Assembly: GCA_028551475.1 (NCBI GenBank)
Contig: CM052357.1
Location: 13,625,931-13,689,930 of the forward strand
Direction: 5' to 3'
From: Casuarina equisetifolia
Taxonomy: Eukaryota; Streptophyta; Magnoliopsida; Fagales; Casuarinaceae
DNA: 64,000 nt
The notes beneath the pieces were generated by a model. That model searched no databases and was not told the DNA's origin. It saw nothing but the letters and a program-made list of their open reading frames with translations. Positions 27,031-39,448 of this stretch are shown in pieces. Positions within the stretch are counted from its first letter, which is position 1, and every line of letters begins with the position of its first letter. The position numbers and the translations under genes are program-made.

Positions 27031-28130
27031 TGAAAATTATCATTATCTAAACTTAGCCATCTTCAAGTCTTCAAACATAATCACTAGGTTTGCTTGAGGA
27101 AATAATTGTTGGTATACTATTAAATGTGCCTATATTGAGCTTATAAGTTTTTTTTTTTCAAAAAATGTATAGGCCTATAACACTAAGATATACAATAGAG
27201 AGAAGGTCAGTAGAGTAATTTAGCTCGTAAACCTGTGGAAGTTGTTGCTAAGAGTCTTTAAAAGATAAGATATGTGCTTTAATTGATAAATTAAACTTTT
27301 AACTCGTTGGTATTGCTTGGGAGTTCTAACCTCGCATGGGTATGTCAACCAATTTGTAAAAAACTATTGTTCCTTTATTGGCATTTAAACTCTGGTGTTA
27401 AGTGGAGGCCTAAATAAGAAAAAAAGGAAAGAGTCCCCACATTTACCATAAATAGATCCGCCAATGAAGAAAGAGCCAGAAAAGATTCTAGGGGTGATTG
27501 CAAAATAAACACCGAGTTTCATCTTATTACCCAATTAAATTTTAATTTATCATACGGAAAAATTTAATGCAAGAATAAATCCGAAAAGTTGAACCCTTGC
27601 TTTTTTATCAAATACTAGTTCACACTCTGAGCAATATCAACTCTACTAAGCCAATAAAATTTGCATTATAGACGCTTAATAAACTATTAGATTTGAACCC
27701 ATCCCGTTATAAAAATTGGCAATAACAACGAGGGCGCAGAGATGGTGGATACAGTGGCAGAATGTGTAATAATAGTCGTAGTCTCTTAAACGGCATACCC
27801 TTCAGACTCGAGTCCAGTTCGGCTTTCCACTTCCGTAAATGGTGGCTTTACGCGTGGGACCGAACCTAAGTTGTTTCCAGTTTTCGGGCTCCCCCTCTAG
27901 CTCCATACGTGTCGACACATTCAAAATCTGCCGTACAGATCTGAGGAGGTCTGACTCTTCACATGCACACAGGAACTCTTTGACACCGTGTCAATTCTCA
28001 ATGGAAGACCCCCCGACAAAAGTATTATATATATATATGTGGAAACAAAGCCTAATACTTCTGTCTTTGGTCCTGTCGGTCGCCCCGCCAGACTTCGATT
28101 AGCAGATTCAAGGAAATTGCTGAGTTACGG
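27031..28130. other. Spacer with a small GC-richer island
   Basis: AT-rich except 27830-28100, which is GC-richer and contains ACGTG-type motifs followed by a short (TA)n. The 87-codon plus-strand frame there has no family signature. Around 27300-27350 a GGGAGTTCTAACCTCGCATGG box-B-like text hints at a tRNA-derived SINE, but no box A was found. Confidence 0.4.
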
Positions 28131-28498
28131 TCTAATCGTAAGATCTACTTAAAGGATTTTTTATGTAAGGGAAATTAATATAATCAAATTAATTCTCAAT
28201 TGTTTGTTTAATTAAATATATTTAAAATCTAATAGCTTATACTAAGCAACTAGAGTAAAAACTAATTATTTCTATTTCTGGAAATAATAAAATATTTGAA
28301 GAACCAAATGAATGTCTAATCGTAAGATCTAGTTAAAGGATTTTTTATGCAAGGGAAATTAATATAATCAAATTAATTCTCCATTGTTTGTTTAATTAAA
28401 TATATTTAAAAAAATCTAATAGCTTATACTAAGCAACTCGAGTAAAAAAATATTATTTCTATTTTTTGAAATAATAAAATATTTGAAGAACCAGATGG
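28131..28498. repeat. Two-copy 184-bp tandem duplication
   Basis: Unit 1 is 28131-28314 and unit 2 is 28315-28498. Both begin TCTAATCGTAAGATCTA and end TTTGAAGAACCA(A/G)ATG. They differ by about a dozen substitutions and a few small A-run length changes. The unit is very AT-rich and contains no gene. Confidence 0.95.
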
Positions 28499-28499
28499 G

Positions 28500-30400
28500 A
28501 ATCTTCATTTTTTTTTTATTCTTTCTTTTTCTCTCTCTATTTTTGTTTCGATTAAATCACACACATTAAGCATTTAAAAGGGTGAAAAACGTACTGCTCC
28601 CTTACCCTTATCCTTACAAATGTGTTATGATTCTTGTCTAAAGTAGCGATGCATAATCAATACACGCGACAAATGTGAACCACCAAAGATCATCCCCACC
28701 ACTACTGACCTTTCAAAGCATTTATCTTTCTAATATTATTGAGCAAGCTTGTGGCCATCTTATTTCTATTTTTATTGACCTCTGAATAATCGAAGTTATC
28801 CGATGGTTAAATGGAAAAGATAAGAAGAATATTTGAATTTAGTTATGCTTTAATACTATATGTATGTTTTTCACGTCTTTTATAATCATAACAATAAAAG
28901 GCTCCTCTAGAAGTAGGGTAATATATCTCTTTTTTTAAATAAAAAGAAAAAAGAAAAAAAGAAAGAAGAAATCATGTTCCTTAGTTCTCATAAATTGCCC
29001 ATCTCTTAAATAATTCTTAGAGCAAGATTAATATTTATTTTCAGGACATATTTGTCAATAAAAACATTAACATTGATTTAGCTTTTTCAAATAGTTGAAA
29101 ATGATTTGGCGCCGTGTTCTAATTTTGATTTTAGTTTAATAGAGTATTTTTCTAATATATTGGTTGATTGAACGAGAATTATCACGCCATAGATTGTAAT
29201 CATTACACGAAGACTAGTCAGTGTGAGTGGAGGCTATTAGTCGTGAAAGATTATTAATGGGACCTCATGAATTGACGTTTTTAAATTGAGTCCATCCTTT
29301 TCAATTGTTGTTGTTAAGCGGAAGGTCGAGGGGAAGAAAAGCACTTGGTTGACTGATGAAGCCCATAGTTTTTTTTTTTTTTTTACTTTGGTTATCAAAA
29401 GTATTTGTAAAATCTACAAGGTTAGATATTTTTCCAAAATGGTTATCCTTATTAAACATAGAAGTTAGTCTACACCATATCTAATGGATGAACTTTTCTA
29501 ATTATTAAGTTCTATTCTCAACTTTCTTTTTGTAACCGAAAAAAAGAAATATACCTGTCAAAGGGATTGTCCAAAAAAAAAAAAAATATTTATAATATTA
29601 TTTTCTTAACGAACGATTGAGTAGTTCTCCTAAAAAGGCAGTAGCCGATCATTCCTTTAAGAAGAATCAACCAAACAACCTATTTTTAAAGGGAGTGATT
29701 GTCTATTTTTTCTTTTAATATTTTGAAAATAATTAGTTCACCACCCTTTTATACTATATCAATTATTTTTTTTATAGTTAACTTAATTCTAAAATTTTCT
29801 AACATCTTTTTGATAATCATTAGTAAGAAGTTAATTATTCAATTCAAAAATATACTTAAAAGTTGATAGAATCTATTATCAAATAAATAAAATTTTTGAT
29901 ATATTTCTTAACAATGAACTCACATCTTAACATATTCTTCTATTATGCTAATTAATTTATTAGATAATCATGATATTGTAGTATATAAGTAATATGCAGA
30001 CTTAAAAATCATTGAGAGCCCATAAAAATGTTAAGGAAAATCCAAAGGACCGGTAGAATTCATCATCTACTCACATCTTAACATTATATACTTTTTAATT
30101 AATTTTAACATTTAATAACTTATGCCTAATAACCACTTTCACAATCTACTAGTTGACAAAATAAAAATGAACAAGTTAACTCACATTTTCTCCCAAATCA
30201 AGGATTTTTGACTCTAATCCCTCAATCATTGCAGGGATCCCCTGTTTTAAAAAATAGAAGATGTCCCATCTAACTAGTAGATGAGTTCATCCTAACAGTA
30301 CGAAATATGAGTTTAAACATAGCTAAATTTTAAAAAATTTCATATGCGATAGGTGAGACAATTACAACCGAGAAAAGTATAAAAGATATTAAAAAAGAAA
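28500..30400. other. AT-rich spacer
   Basis: Very AT-rich with poly-T and poly-A runs (for example 28509-28518, 29370-29384, 29573-29585). No gene, RNA or clear transposon was recognised. Confidence 0.5.
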
Positions 30401-30800
30401 ATCCAATAATTACTGTAAGACCCAGAGAGACCGCAGCTATTGGTGAATCAGACATCCATCAGGTCCGTGACCACCGCTTCATACTTAAATTATTGACCTC
30501 TTTTATATTTTATAATTTATATGTTAATGGGTTAAGCTAACGAGACGACCCAGAAAACCTCCGCACAACAAAATGTTGGTTGGCTGGACCTGCGAGCATA
30601 CGCCGTCAACCTGCAAGACCAACGTAGGCTTCGATTCTCGATAACTGATCCGGTCGGTGCTCCGGCGTTAATTAATGAATTTTTATTGAACGATCTTGCG
30701 AGAGGCACGGCAGAGTGTTTTGGTTCTTCCTTCGTGAAACAGCGTAAGACTGAAATCCAGGTACGAGGTTGCCTTGATTTCCGTTTTTGATTCGTTTACC
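30400..30800 (+). other. Possible orphan 5' leader exon
   Basis: A GC-richer stretch inside AT-rich DNA ends in GAAATCCAG|GTACGAGG at about 30761, a good splice-donor consensus. It is followed by intron-like T-rich sequence. It has no long open frame. It could be the untranslated first exon of a lost gene or a non-coding transcript. No downstream coding exon was found within the next kilobases. Confidence 0.2.
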
Positions 30801-32888
30801 ACCATCGTAGATATGTTTCTGTTTCCGAATTTCACTCCTTTGCGACTTAAAATTGGGAAAAATATTAATTATCAGTTGAATTGAAAAAATTAATTGATTA
30901 AGCCAAAAATCAAGAAAAATGTTTTGAACCCTTAATTTCTTGAAAAATATTATGAGTTACTTTAACATAATTATGAGTAAATTTTTTTTTAAACACACGA
31001 ATCGTGAAGGGAGGAGAGGAGAGGAGAGGAGATTCGAATCTATGAATATATTAAAAATTTTATTTATAAAATAATAAATATAATTATATTCTTAATTAAC
31101 TTTTTAAAGTTAAATAATAAATCTATTAATTTATACATTCATGTGGTTCCGGAGTGAGGGGATGGCAAATGAGACGCCCATCTCACAAATGAAAGTGAAA
31201 TTAATTATGAAGAACAACAATCGGATACGTTGAGGTCTAAAGTTTTTCGAGAAAACAAAAGGGAGGGGGGACCTGGAATGATACTTCGCCATCTCCATGC
31301 AAACCGAAGAATAAACTTTGTCCCTTCAATCCACCCACATTTAGTTGGCAGCTCATTGCGTCAATGAGCATGAAGAGACGGGCAGTAAATACTCACCCAC
31401 CAGCAAAAGACAGCCCGGTCTGTATTATTGTCCAAAAGTTCCGACGACTTTGAACACTTGACAATTTAGTCAAAAGAGCACAGGGACTAGTTTCGTCTTG
31501 ATAAAGACACAGATGGATGGATGGTTATGAGAAAAGAAGACAATGGAATGATGAAAGGGGGCCGGGTTTATTTTGGTTCTTCTCCACCGACGGTACTCCT
31601 TTACAGCGAAATTGAACTTCCGAGTCATGGTTTTCGTTTTTCCTGGAAAACAGATGGGCATTTATGTGATAATATTGCGGAACAGGTTCGATTCATTTAA
31701 GTCCCTGACAACTCATCCACCAGCTTTTGTCCACCGACGGTATCCCTTTTCGGGATAAAATCAAGCTTTGCAGGTTTTGCTTACAGAAGAAGACAAACTG
31801 CCCATCTCATCGCTTCCTCTCTTATATCATTTCGGTCCTACGCAGTTTCTGCAAGATCTAGTAGTTTTCAGGCCACGGGATGGATATGTGAGTGGTACAG
31901 TTGTTATATCTTTTTCTTCCATTAGTGATACTAACTAAAACTTTTTGACAGAATCCTGGAAGTATATAGCATGAAACGAACAATCATGTTGAGTTTATAA
32001 TATGATTGTGACATAACTTGAGAGGTTATGGAAATATCAATTACATTGTTATGTAGGATCAAAATTTTATATAAAAATAAATTTTAGGAGATGAAATTTG
32101 TTAATAAAAATTGACCTTGAGTTAATTTTAAGTTAAAATTTTAATTTTTTTAATATTATATCAGAATCTAAGTTGATTTCTTTTAATCTTTGTTAAATTT
32201 CAAGTTTTTAAAACATAAGCGAAGGTATACTTAGTGCATGCAGAAGAATATCAAGGACTAAAAAAAATTTTACATTAAAAAATATAATCATTACATGATA
32301 TTTAAAATAAATATTTTTTTATAACTCTTAAACTAACTTTTATATTAAATTTTTGAATATTTTAATATGGTTTTAAAATCTTAAAGAAAAAATATTATAT
32401 TATGTACAACCTTAAATTCAATAATATTGTAAGTGTAAGAAGGGTAAGTAAAATGAAAATTTTGCATAAAAAAAATATTTTTTAAAAATAAATCTAAAAA
32501 TATACATTTTTAATCTTTGAACTAATTTATACGTTAAATTGGTAATTATATTAAGAATTAGCGGCGGATCTCCATATTTGTTGATAAGCTGTAAGTCCAG
32601 CTAAGATAGCATAAACAAAAGCTCGAATTTCAAATTCATGCCCCGTAAGCGTGAGAGAAAAACATGGGATTTGAAGATGGAGTCGCATGAAATTTTGTGC
32701 ACTTATACGGCACAGGTTCGGGATATGTGATAAACCCTCGTATTTTTTCATATATATTGCAGAAATTTTAGTGTATTAGTTTTGGTGATTCCAATGTTCA
32801 TTCAGGAAAGTACAAACTAGGAAAAGGACGAGAAATGGATAACCGGAAGACTCCACGGAAGTTTCTGCCCCACCACCTTTCCACCAAG

Positions 32889-32919
<31 letters not shown>

Positions 32920-35160
32920 GTGGTGGAATATCACCGACACTAAAACTGGAGATAAGAGTATAATTCCATCAAAATAAACGATGTTACTGATATAAAAGGA
33001 GCAAAGTTAAGGTGTTAAGAGGCAAGCTCGACAACATTAATGCCATTCAATTGATTGGTGAAGCACGAACTTATGCACTAGATTTTACAGTAGTTTTCAC
33101 GTTTAAAGTTAATAATTGGGCACAGCTACTTGACTGCAAGGCAAGGCCGGCCCTGTATGTGCTACTTTATGTTTATATTATGCATGTTTTACAGCGAAGG
33201 GGAAAGTATTGACAATAATGCATGAACATTATTGGCCCTCAACCATGAAAGAAAGGCCTGCTTCTAAAAGAACCGTCCCCTTGCTTTTCATTCCAAAGAA
33301 GCATGTCCCGTCGATCACCACCAAAAAAGAGCAGGAAGGCACGCTAGACGCTCCAATCATTTTCTTCTCATAAGCTAACTTTACAGGATTAAAGAAACAA
33401 TGATGGTCTGGCCATGTTGGCTTAAAGTACCCATAACTTGTTTATATCTCAGAACGACATTGGTTTAATGGGTGTTGGAACCGCAGACGACAAACAATCA
33501 ATGACATTTCTTCCGCAGATTTCAATACTGTATTACACTAATTCAGAACTGTCTTTAAGCTCTATACAGGGAATCCGTACAAGCCTTTTTTAAGCTGGAC
33601 TATACCTTTTAGACTGCTGGAGATGCAAAACGCAAAGGATAAAGAATTAGAGAAAGGACCTCGGGCTTGGTGCAGGCCCAACACGCTCATGTCTTGGGCG
33701 GTTAAATGGCACCCCCGAAGGACCCATGTGAAACCAAACAGCGAAAGTTGTTCACGTCCAATGTAGTTATGAGGACGAAAGCAGCCGTTGCGGTAGATGA
33801 GGAAGTGCTGGTTGATCATGAGGCACATATCCCTGGATTTTTGGAAATCCCAAAATGTTATCGGATAATAATTAAATATAATCGAAAGATACACGCCTGA
33901 GTTCCTAGAAACAAGGTACAGAAGCTATCATTCTGCCTTTGCTTTCAACCTGCCTAGTTTCCTAGGGAAAGTAGCACACATCTTCAAACTTGCACACTTT
34001 TTATGCTCCATGGCCGGGTTGTCAACAGTCTTAACTCTTCCTGTAATCATACATCTGCCCAAAAGAGGACCACATCATTGTTTTATATCTGCGCATATCA
34101 TTACTAACAACAATGCGTTAGGTAAACAAGAACTTTCTCTACCAAAGAGTACCGGGATCGATTACTACACAAAAGCAAAGGAATGGACTGTTAACTGATA
34201 TATGAGCAAATCATGCCAATCCACGGAAGTGATTGGAACGTGTTTCCAGGAACAAGCACTTTGATGTTTCTTAGTCAAAGAAGTAAACTGAAGGCTTTGC
34301 CCCACTACTTCCTATGTTGCTTTTCGTCCTAAAAATTCCTTTTGATCATGTGATTATGCACCAAGAAACTTCCAACTTTGACCCAAATATACTATAAATT
34401 GGTGCGATCTTAACTATGTGAAATAAGGAAGTCCAGATGTATCAAAACATGGCTTTTTAAAAAGGCGTAGATCTGGAAGTTCTCATTCATGCAACTATGA
34501 ACAGGGTGTGGCAATTTCGTACTCCTGGGAAAACCAATTTCCTTAATTTACAGGCCCGACACGCATTCTTCCCCGGGACCTCCCCTTCTATTCTCCTGAA
34601 GTGTGTAGTCTGTTTCAAGCTCTATTTAGACAATTTATTGGCAACTGGTAGAAACAGACAAATCAAAGCATTTTTGAATCGCCAAAGTATCAGTAATAGC
34701 GTTGCGTGCTTCCATTAGAGCAGTTCATAGCCGATATTGTTCGGTAATAGACTTCGATTCATGAGTGACTCAGCTGCCATGGTGGACAAGGCAGCGACCA
34801 CAATTGATTAAGGCAAAGAAAGTCTCGGCTTTCTCCTTTACACGGTAACTCCTTTTTTAGAAGCCACGGCAGGAAGAAAGCCAAGTGGTTCCTTCATGGG
34901 CGGCAAAGGCAGAATGTGGAGAAAATCTGCGGTTTTCCGGAGCAACTTTCATACTCTTTTGGGTAGAAAAGATAGGGCTTGTACAGCATTCTGCTACAAC
35001 GCCATATGATTAGAAGTTTGTTGGGGCTGTTGGTATGTGTTGTTTTGTAGGTGCTGGGCTTGTTATGTTTAGTGGGCTACGTGGTTTAGGTGTTGTTATT
35101 GGGCCTATAGTTGATGTGTTACGGGTTGGCAAAATGTGTGGACAAGGCACCCAAACGACG
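30801..35160. other. Spacer upstream of the FLZ gene
   Basis: No gene recognised. A GAGGA minisatellite lies at about 31012-31032. A diverged, roughly 148-bp spaced pair shares CCACCGACGGTA at 31583 and 31731. A (TC)13 run lies at about 32893-32919. Open frames at 33562-33894 and 33706-33900 overlap on opposite strands and carry no family motif. Confidence 0.45.
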
Positions 35161-35175
35161 TCGTCTAAAAAGGCT

Positions 35176-35184
35176 TATATAAAA
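35176..35184 (+). promoter_or_regulatory. TATA box of the FLZ gene
   Basis: TATATAAAA lies in GC-richer context about 600 bp upstream of the FLZ ATG. It is followed by a plausible transcription-start region near 35205-35215, implying a long 5' leader of about 570 nt. Upstream at about 35155-35164 is the palindrome ACGACGTCGT, which contains an ACGT core for bZIP factors. Confidence 0.45.
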
Positions 35185-35556
35185 GAGCCTAAGTCCCCGT
35201 TTGGTTTTATCTAATTTTGCTTTTGGATTCAAATCTCTTCTTGGCAACTGAAATCTCTCTGACTGAAACCTCCCTTCTAGCCGTTGCCGACTGAAACCCT
35301 AGGTTCAGGAAGTTCTATTCTCTTGTTAATCCTTACCATCGGAAATAACTGGGGACGCCTCCGATCACTTCTCGTGGGGGATTTTCGGGTGGAACAAGCT
35401 TCTCAAGAAATAATTCCTCGAGAATCCATAACCCGATTTATTGCGAGATCGAGAGCTTTGGATGATCAAAATCACGCCTCCGTCTCCATCTCCGTTCCGT
35501 TCCAAGCACCCGTAGATTCGCTTTCTTGCCACCACAGATCCGTCAACGCCGTCTTT

Positions 35557-35745
35557 CCTTGCTTCTTGAACGCATATTCTACGTTAAACCCTAGCCCTAG
35601 CTTTGCTCTTTTTTTCTTGGAAAACAAGCATCCGGCGACGCTGCATTTTCTTTGCTTCTTGATTGTATACTCTACGTAAAACCCTAGCCCTAGCTTTTTT
35701 TTTTTTTTTTTTTTTTCCCGCTTTCTTGGAGAACAAACATCCGCC
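35557..35745 (+). repeat. About 93-bp tandem duplication with telo-box motifs in the FLZ 5' leader
   Basis: Two units begin CTTGCTTCTTGA (35558) and TTTGCTTCTTGA (35651). Each contains TCTACGT(T/A)AAACCCTAGC, including the telo-box core AAACCCTA, then a T-run, TTCTTGGA(A/G)AACAA and CATCCG. Telo-boxes are typical of promoters or leaders of growth- and translation-related plant genes. Confidence 0.85.
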
Positions 35746-35780
35746 ACAAATCCTCAAGAATCCAATCTGATTTCACTTTG

Positions 35781-36272
35781 ATGTCTGAGAAACGTTCTCC
35801 TGCCGTTCGGTGCTCCAGCCACGGGGAGATTGGGCTGCTAACCCAAGCTGGTCCGTCGTACACACGGTGGGAGAAAAAGCACCCCGCCGTGGGTTACAAG
35901 CCGGTATCGAAACCAGGTCGAGATCCCCTTGCCAAGAACTCGAACCTGCCGCCTGTTGCGAAGCCGCAGCAGTCCCCTCGCAAGAGTATTCTGGAGCTGG
36001 GGTCGCCGACGATGTGGGAGACGGGACACGAGGTGTCGAAGAAGACGCCCAATGAGGGGTTTGGGGAGTTTCTTAAAGCTTGCTCTCTGTGCAAGAAGAA
36101 GCTTCAGGAGAATGACGATGTATACATGTATGGTTACCTGACTGCATTTTGCTCTGCCGACTGCCGAGATGATCAGATTGCTTTGGATGGGTTTCGTAAA
36201 CAGGTTTCTTCAGAATCCTCGAAAGTGGTAACAGGAAGAAAAGACATGCGGAGGCACGGGTTTGGCTCCTAA
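35781..36272 (+). CDS. FCS-like zinc finger (FLZ, DUF581) protein
   Basis: Small plant-specific adaptor of the FLZ family, whose members bind SnRK1 kinase subunits and serve in sugar/energy and stress signalling. A single open frame of 163 aa starts at ATG 35781 (MSEKRSPAV) and ends TAA at 36270-36272. The FLZ domain covers residues about 95-138: FLKACSLCKKKLQEND, YGYLTAFCSADC and RDDQIALD. The zinc ligands are Cys101, Cys104, Cys124 and Cys128, all present. The N-terminal 95 residues are Pro/Lys/Ser-rich and look disordered. No intron interrupts the coding region, whereas many FLZ genes have one before the zinc finger. The long leader and the 3' flank each carry a tandem duplication. The gene looks intact. 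Confidence 0.9.
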   Translation: MSEKRSPAVRCSSHGEIGLLTQAGPSYTRWEKKHPAVGYKPVSKPGRDPLAKNSNLPPVAKPQQSPRKSILELGSPTMWETGHEVSKKTPNEGFGEFLKACSLCKKKLQENDDVYMYGYLTAFCSADCRDDQIALDGFRKQVSSESSKVVTGRKDMRRHGFGS

Positions 36273-36334
36273 GGCCAGCTGGTTTTAAGTACTTAGTCGA
36301 CCGATACTTCATTTGCTAATTGCAGATTGTGCAG

Positions 36335-36497
36335 TATTTTCATTCGGCTTGCACTTCTGTGTAGGATAGAGCTAGTTCTTGTGAATCCCAATTTTACAAG
36401 GTTCAATTTCTCGTTAATATTTTCATTCGGCTTGCACTTCTGTGTCAGATACGGCAGTTCTTGTGAGTCCCAGTTGTACAAAGTTTAATTCCCAATC
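36335..36497 (+). repeat. 83-bp tandem duplication in the FLZ 3' UTR
   Basis: Units 36335-36417 and 36418-about 36497 both begin TATTTTCATTCGGCTTGCAC and continue TTCTGTGT, then GTTCTTGTGA(A/G)TCCCA(A/G)TT and TACAA. They start about 60 nt after the FLZ stop codon and so probably lie in the 3' UTR. Confidence 0.9.
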
Positions 36498-37079
36498 ATA
36501 CAAAATTTAATTTCTTGTTTTCCCTTTAACCACTTTGCTATTTCTAAGGCCTATAAAACTAGATATGAACGTATTGACTCAGAAAAGGACAAAAAAAAAA
36601 AAAAAGAAGATTTCATGTAGAAATTCAATAGACCCGATCGCAAACCGTTGCATTTTGCCGCTTGTAACACATTCTGTTACTGACCCTCGCAAACGAGAGT
36701 TTCGGCCTCCGCAAAATGACCTCACAAAACCGACAGCGTTTTAGCTTAAGGAATAAAACAGTCAGACTCACCCAACGGGTCATGCAAGACCCAATACTGA
36801 AACCCACAACACAAGGGACCCAACACATAAACAACCCAAATACACAAATAGCCCAATACAAAATAAAAACTCCGCAGCCCAACTTCAATCTTCGAGTATT
36901 TCTTCTTCTTACCTTCAGCCCGGGGTTGGAACACATTCATTGTAGACTTGCAGAATCAGTTTTTGGTGTTAGAGTTGAGTTTTAGATGCACGGCTTTTTT
37001 TTTTGGCAAACATGTTATATTGATTATAATGCAAACCAGCAAATTGTTTGCCAAATTGTGGGTGTTTCTTCAGGGTGTT
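36498..37079. other. Short spacer after the FLZ gene
   Basis: It includes an A-run at 36591-36605 and no recognisable gene. Overlapping small frames on both strands at 36625-36985 have no family signature. Confidence 0.45.
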
Positions 37080-39448
37080 TAGAATTAGGATCAAACACAA
37101 ATAATATTATTTAATGTTAAATAAAAAATACTTAGGTTGCTTTGTTTTCAAAGATATATATAAGTGCATGCTTAATATTGACATTTTGAAAGACAATTAT
37201 TATTAGAGAAAAAAAATTATAAGACTGCTTAAAAGATTGATAGGAATGATTCATAGAAGTAAAACGTATGGGGAAACAACTATTAGGAGGTAGACTAAAG
37301 AAGAGGAGAGTTGATAACATTGATAGTTTAGAAATATATTAAAATTAGTGGGCAAGCTATAGAATAGATTAAAAGGGAAGGAAAGAAGAAAATAATGAAC
37401 AAGGGAGTATAATACACAACCATATTTATTAGTCACATAATAATTAATGACATAAAGAGCTAATGAACAACTATATTTAATCCAAATGAAAATATATAAA
37501 TTGTACATAGTACAATACATTTCATAAGACAATTACCGTATTTCTTGGCCATCTCTCTTCTCCATAGATGTGAAGAAGTAATAGCACATGGTAGAACAAA
37601 AACAATTATAAGAGGAATTGTACCAGTTAGTATACTACATGTTTCCAATTGAATGCTTTTTAAAGGCTAATGAAAACTACCATCTATAATAATGAAAAAG
37701 GATGAATCTCAGTCTAATACCTATAATATGAAAATGAATATGTGTTAAAACTTCATTCAATAGTGAACAAGCTTTAATAGAAAAAAAAAAGAGACTATAA
37801 TATATCATATTCCATTTATTATAATATGCAAGTTTTAATGCAAAAATTAGCTCATAAGTTTAGGAGACATTTTTTAGTTTTAAAAATTATTAAAAATTAT
37901 ATATATTTTTATGTGGAATTTAAGTCTTCAATATTTTTTTGTACATTAAACATACCTTTTATTTAGGATTGAATAGTATAAAATGGATGGATGCTTATCA
38001 ACTTAAGTTTTTTGTTAGCAAGGCCATTTCCCACATTTAGTAATCTAGTGGCCATATTTGAAGCATTGGTAGCATTGCAGCCCAAGTGACAAAAGCAAAA
38101 CAAGTTGTATATTTGAAATTGTAAAGAAGTATAGAAGGATGTTTAGCAAGAGGTTTTGGTCCTAACATGTAATTTGCATTGTTTCATCACCTGTTTGCCC
38201 ATGACATTTTCTATTATGATGTCATTGGCTTTACTTTCTTGTTCACTTTGTGAGAAAGAATAATTAAGTGTTGTCATTTACCTTGTTGACGAGGATCTTA
38301 TGGCAGGTTAAAAGAAGTTAGAGTTAAAGGTGATATGTAAAAATCTTTTTTTTTTTTTTGTGTTTTGGGATTTTTTTTTTGGTTGAGAAAAGTGAATGTT
38401 TGGATGGGAGGATGGGAGAAAAACAAAAATAAGATAAACACTAAATAACCAACTCCAAGACAATGCCACTAGTCAAGAAGGTGAAAAATAAAAATACAAA
38501 GAATAAAAACAAAAGATAGATGTCAAATAAGCTCCAAGACTTAAAAGCCATGACACCAGTCAAGGAGGTGCTCCACCACCCAAGAATTGGATAAAAGATG
38601 CAAAAGTTAAATCACACAACTTAGGAATTTTTATTTTTTAAAAAAACATGTATAGTTTGCTTACAATTGAAACAATGCTTCATTTAAATGGACAATTAAA
38701 CCTAATCTTAGAAGGATCCTGGTAAATTATGAATACTTAAAATATAATCCTAGAAGAATCCTGGTAAATTAAGAATCCTTTAAATTAAGGAAGTTTTGAC
38801 AAATTAGGATTTTGACAAATAATGAAATTTTAGACAAATTAAAAATATAACAAGTATAGAAACCCAGATAAATTAGAAACTCATGTAATTAAGGAAAATC
38901 AAACAAAAGAAAATAGTCTTAGATAATAAAGAAAACTTAAGAAATTAATGACTCAATAACTATTTAAGAAACCCCTGTCATTAATGATGAAACTCAAAAC
39001 TATTAAGGAAATTTTAGTAAATATTTTAGACACTTTCTAAGATGCTCTTCAACTTTGTCCTTTTTAGACCCATTGCATCATGTTGTGACCCAAACATGTA
39101 TTTGATGACATATAAGATATGGGCTGCCATAGTCACTCCACATCACTTATATTTGTGGAGAATAATTAGCCATTGTCATTTACCATGTATTTGAAGAGCT
39201 CTTTTAGGCAATCTTGTACATGAACTTTTCTTTCTCTCCTCATTTTCCTATTGAAAACAGCCATACATTAAAAGTGAAAAATTGCCTCGGTAAGCATGCT
39301 CAACTTTCTCTCACATTGGTAGCTATATCGTTCCCTTGTTCTAAAGGACCAAATCATACGTTGAATGCTAGTTATTAATGGTTGATAGGATAAAATTATG
39401 TCTAAATTTGCCAATTTAACATTGAAACTGATTGATGTTTTTGTTAAA
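37080..39448. repeat. Segmental duplication copy A
   Basis: This segment aligns collinearly with 57480-62412 (copy B). Matching blocks include 37140-37670 with 57530-58090, 37690-38285 with 61170-61797 plus 62109-62150, and 39160-39448 with 62130-62412. Copy A contains about 0.87 kb that B lacks (38286-39159). That extra piece is bounded by two versions of the motif GAATAATTA..TTGTCATTTACC. Copy A carries a relic receptor-kinase transmembrane exon at 37537-37640. Confidence 0.85.
37537..37640 (-). pseudogene. Relic transmembrane exon of a G-type lectin receptor kinase (copy A)
   Basis: On the minus strand this encodes TGTIPLIIVFVLPCAI, then HLWRREMAKKY, followed by a GT donor at 37535-37536. 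It matches exon 3 of the intact kinase at 50233-50361 ([21 protein letters not shown] followed by RRKMTKRQ) in hydrophobic segment, basic stop-transfer residues and donor position. The surrounding intron-like text also resembles the kinase intron, with AGTGAACAAGCTT(C/T)(A/T)ATAG-like sequence at 37763 and 50445. No neighbouring kinase or lectin exon remains. Confidence 0.65.

Noticed and set aside
35284..35679. 131-codon plus-strand open frame before the FLZ gene
   Set aside because: It lies in the presumed 5' leader, starts without an ATG, and its C-terminal half is simply the tandem duplication translated. No family motif.
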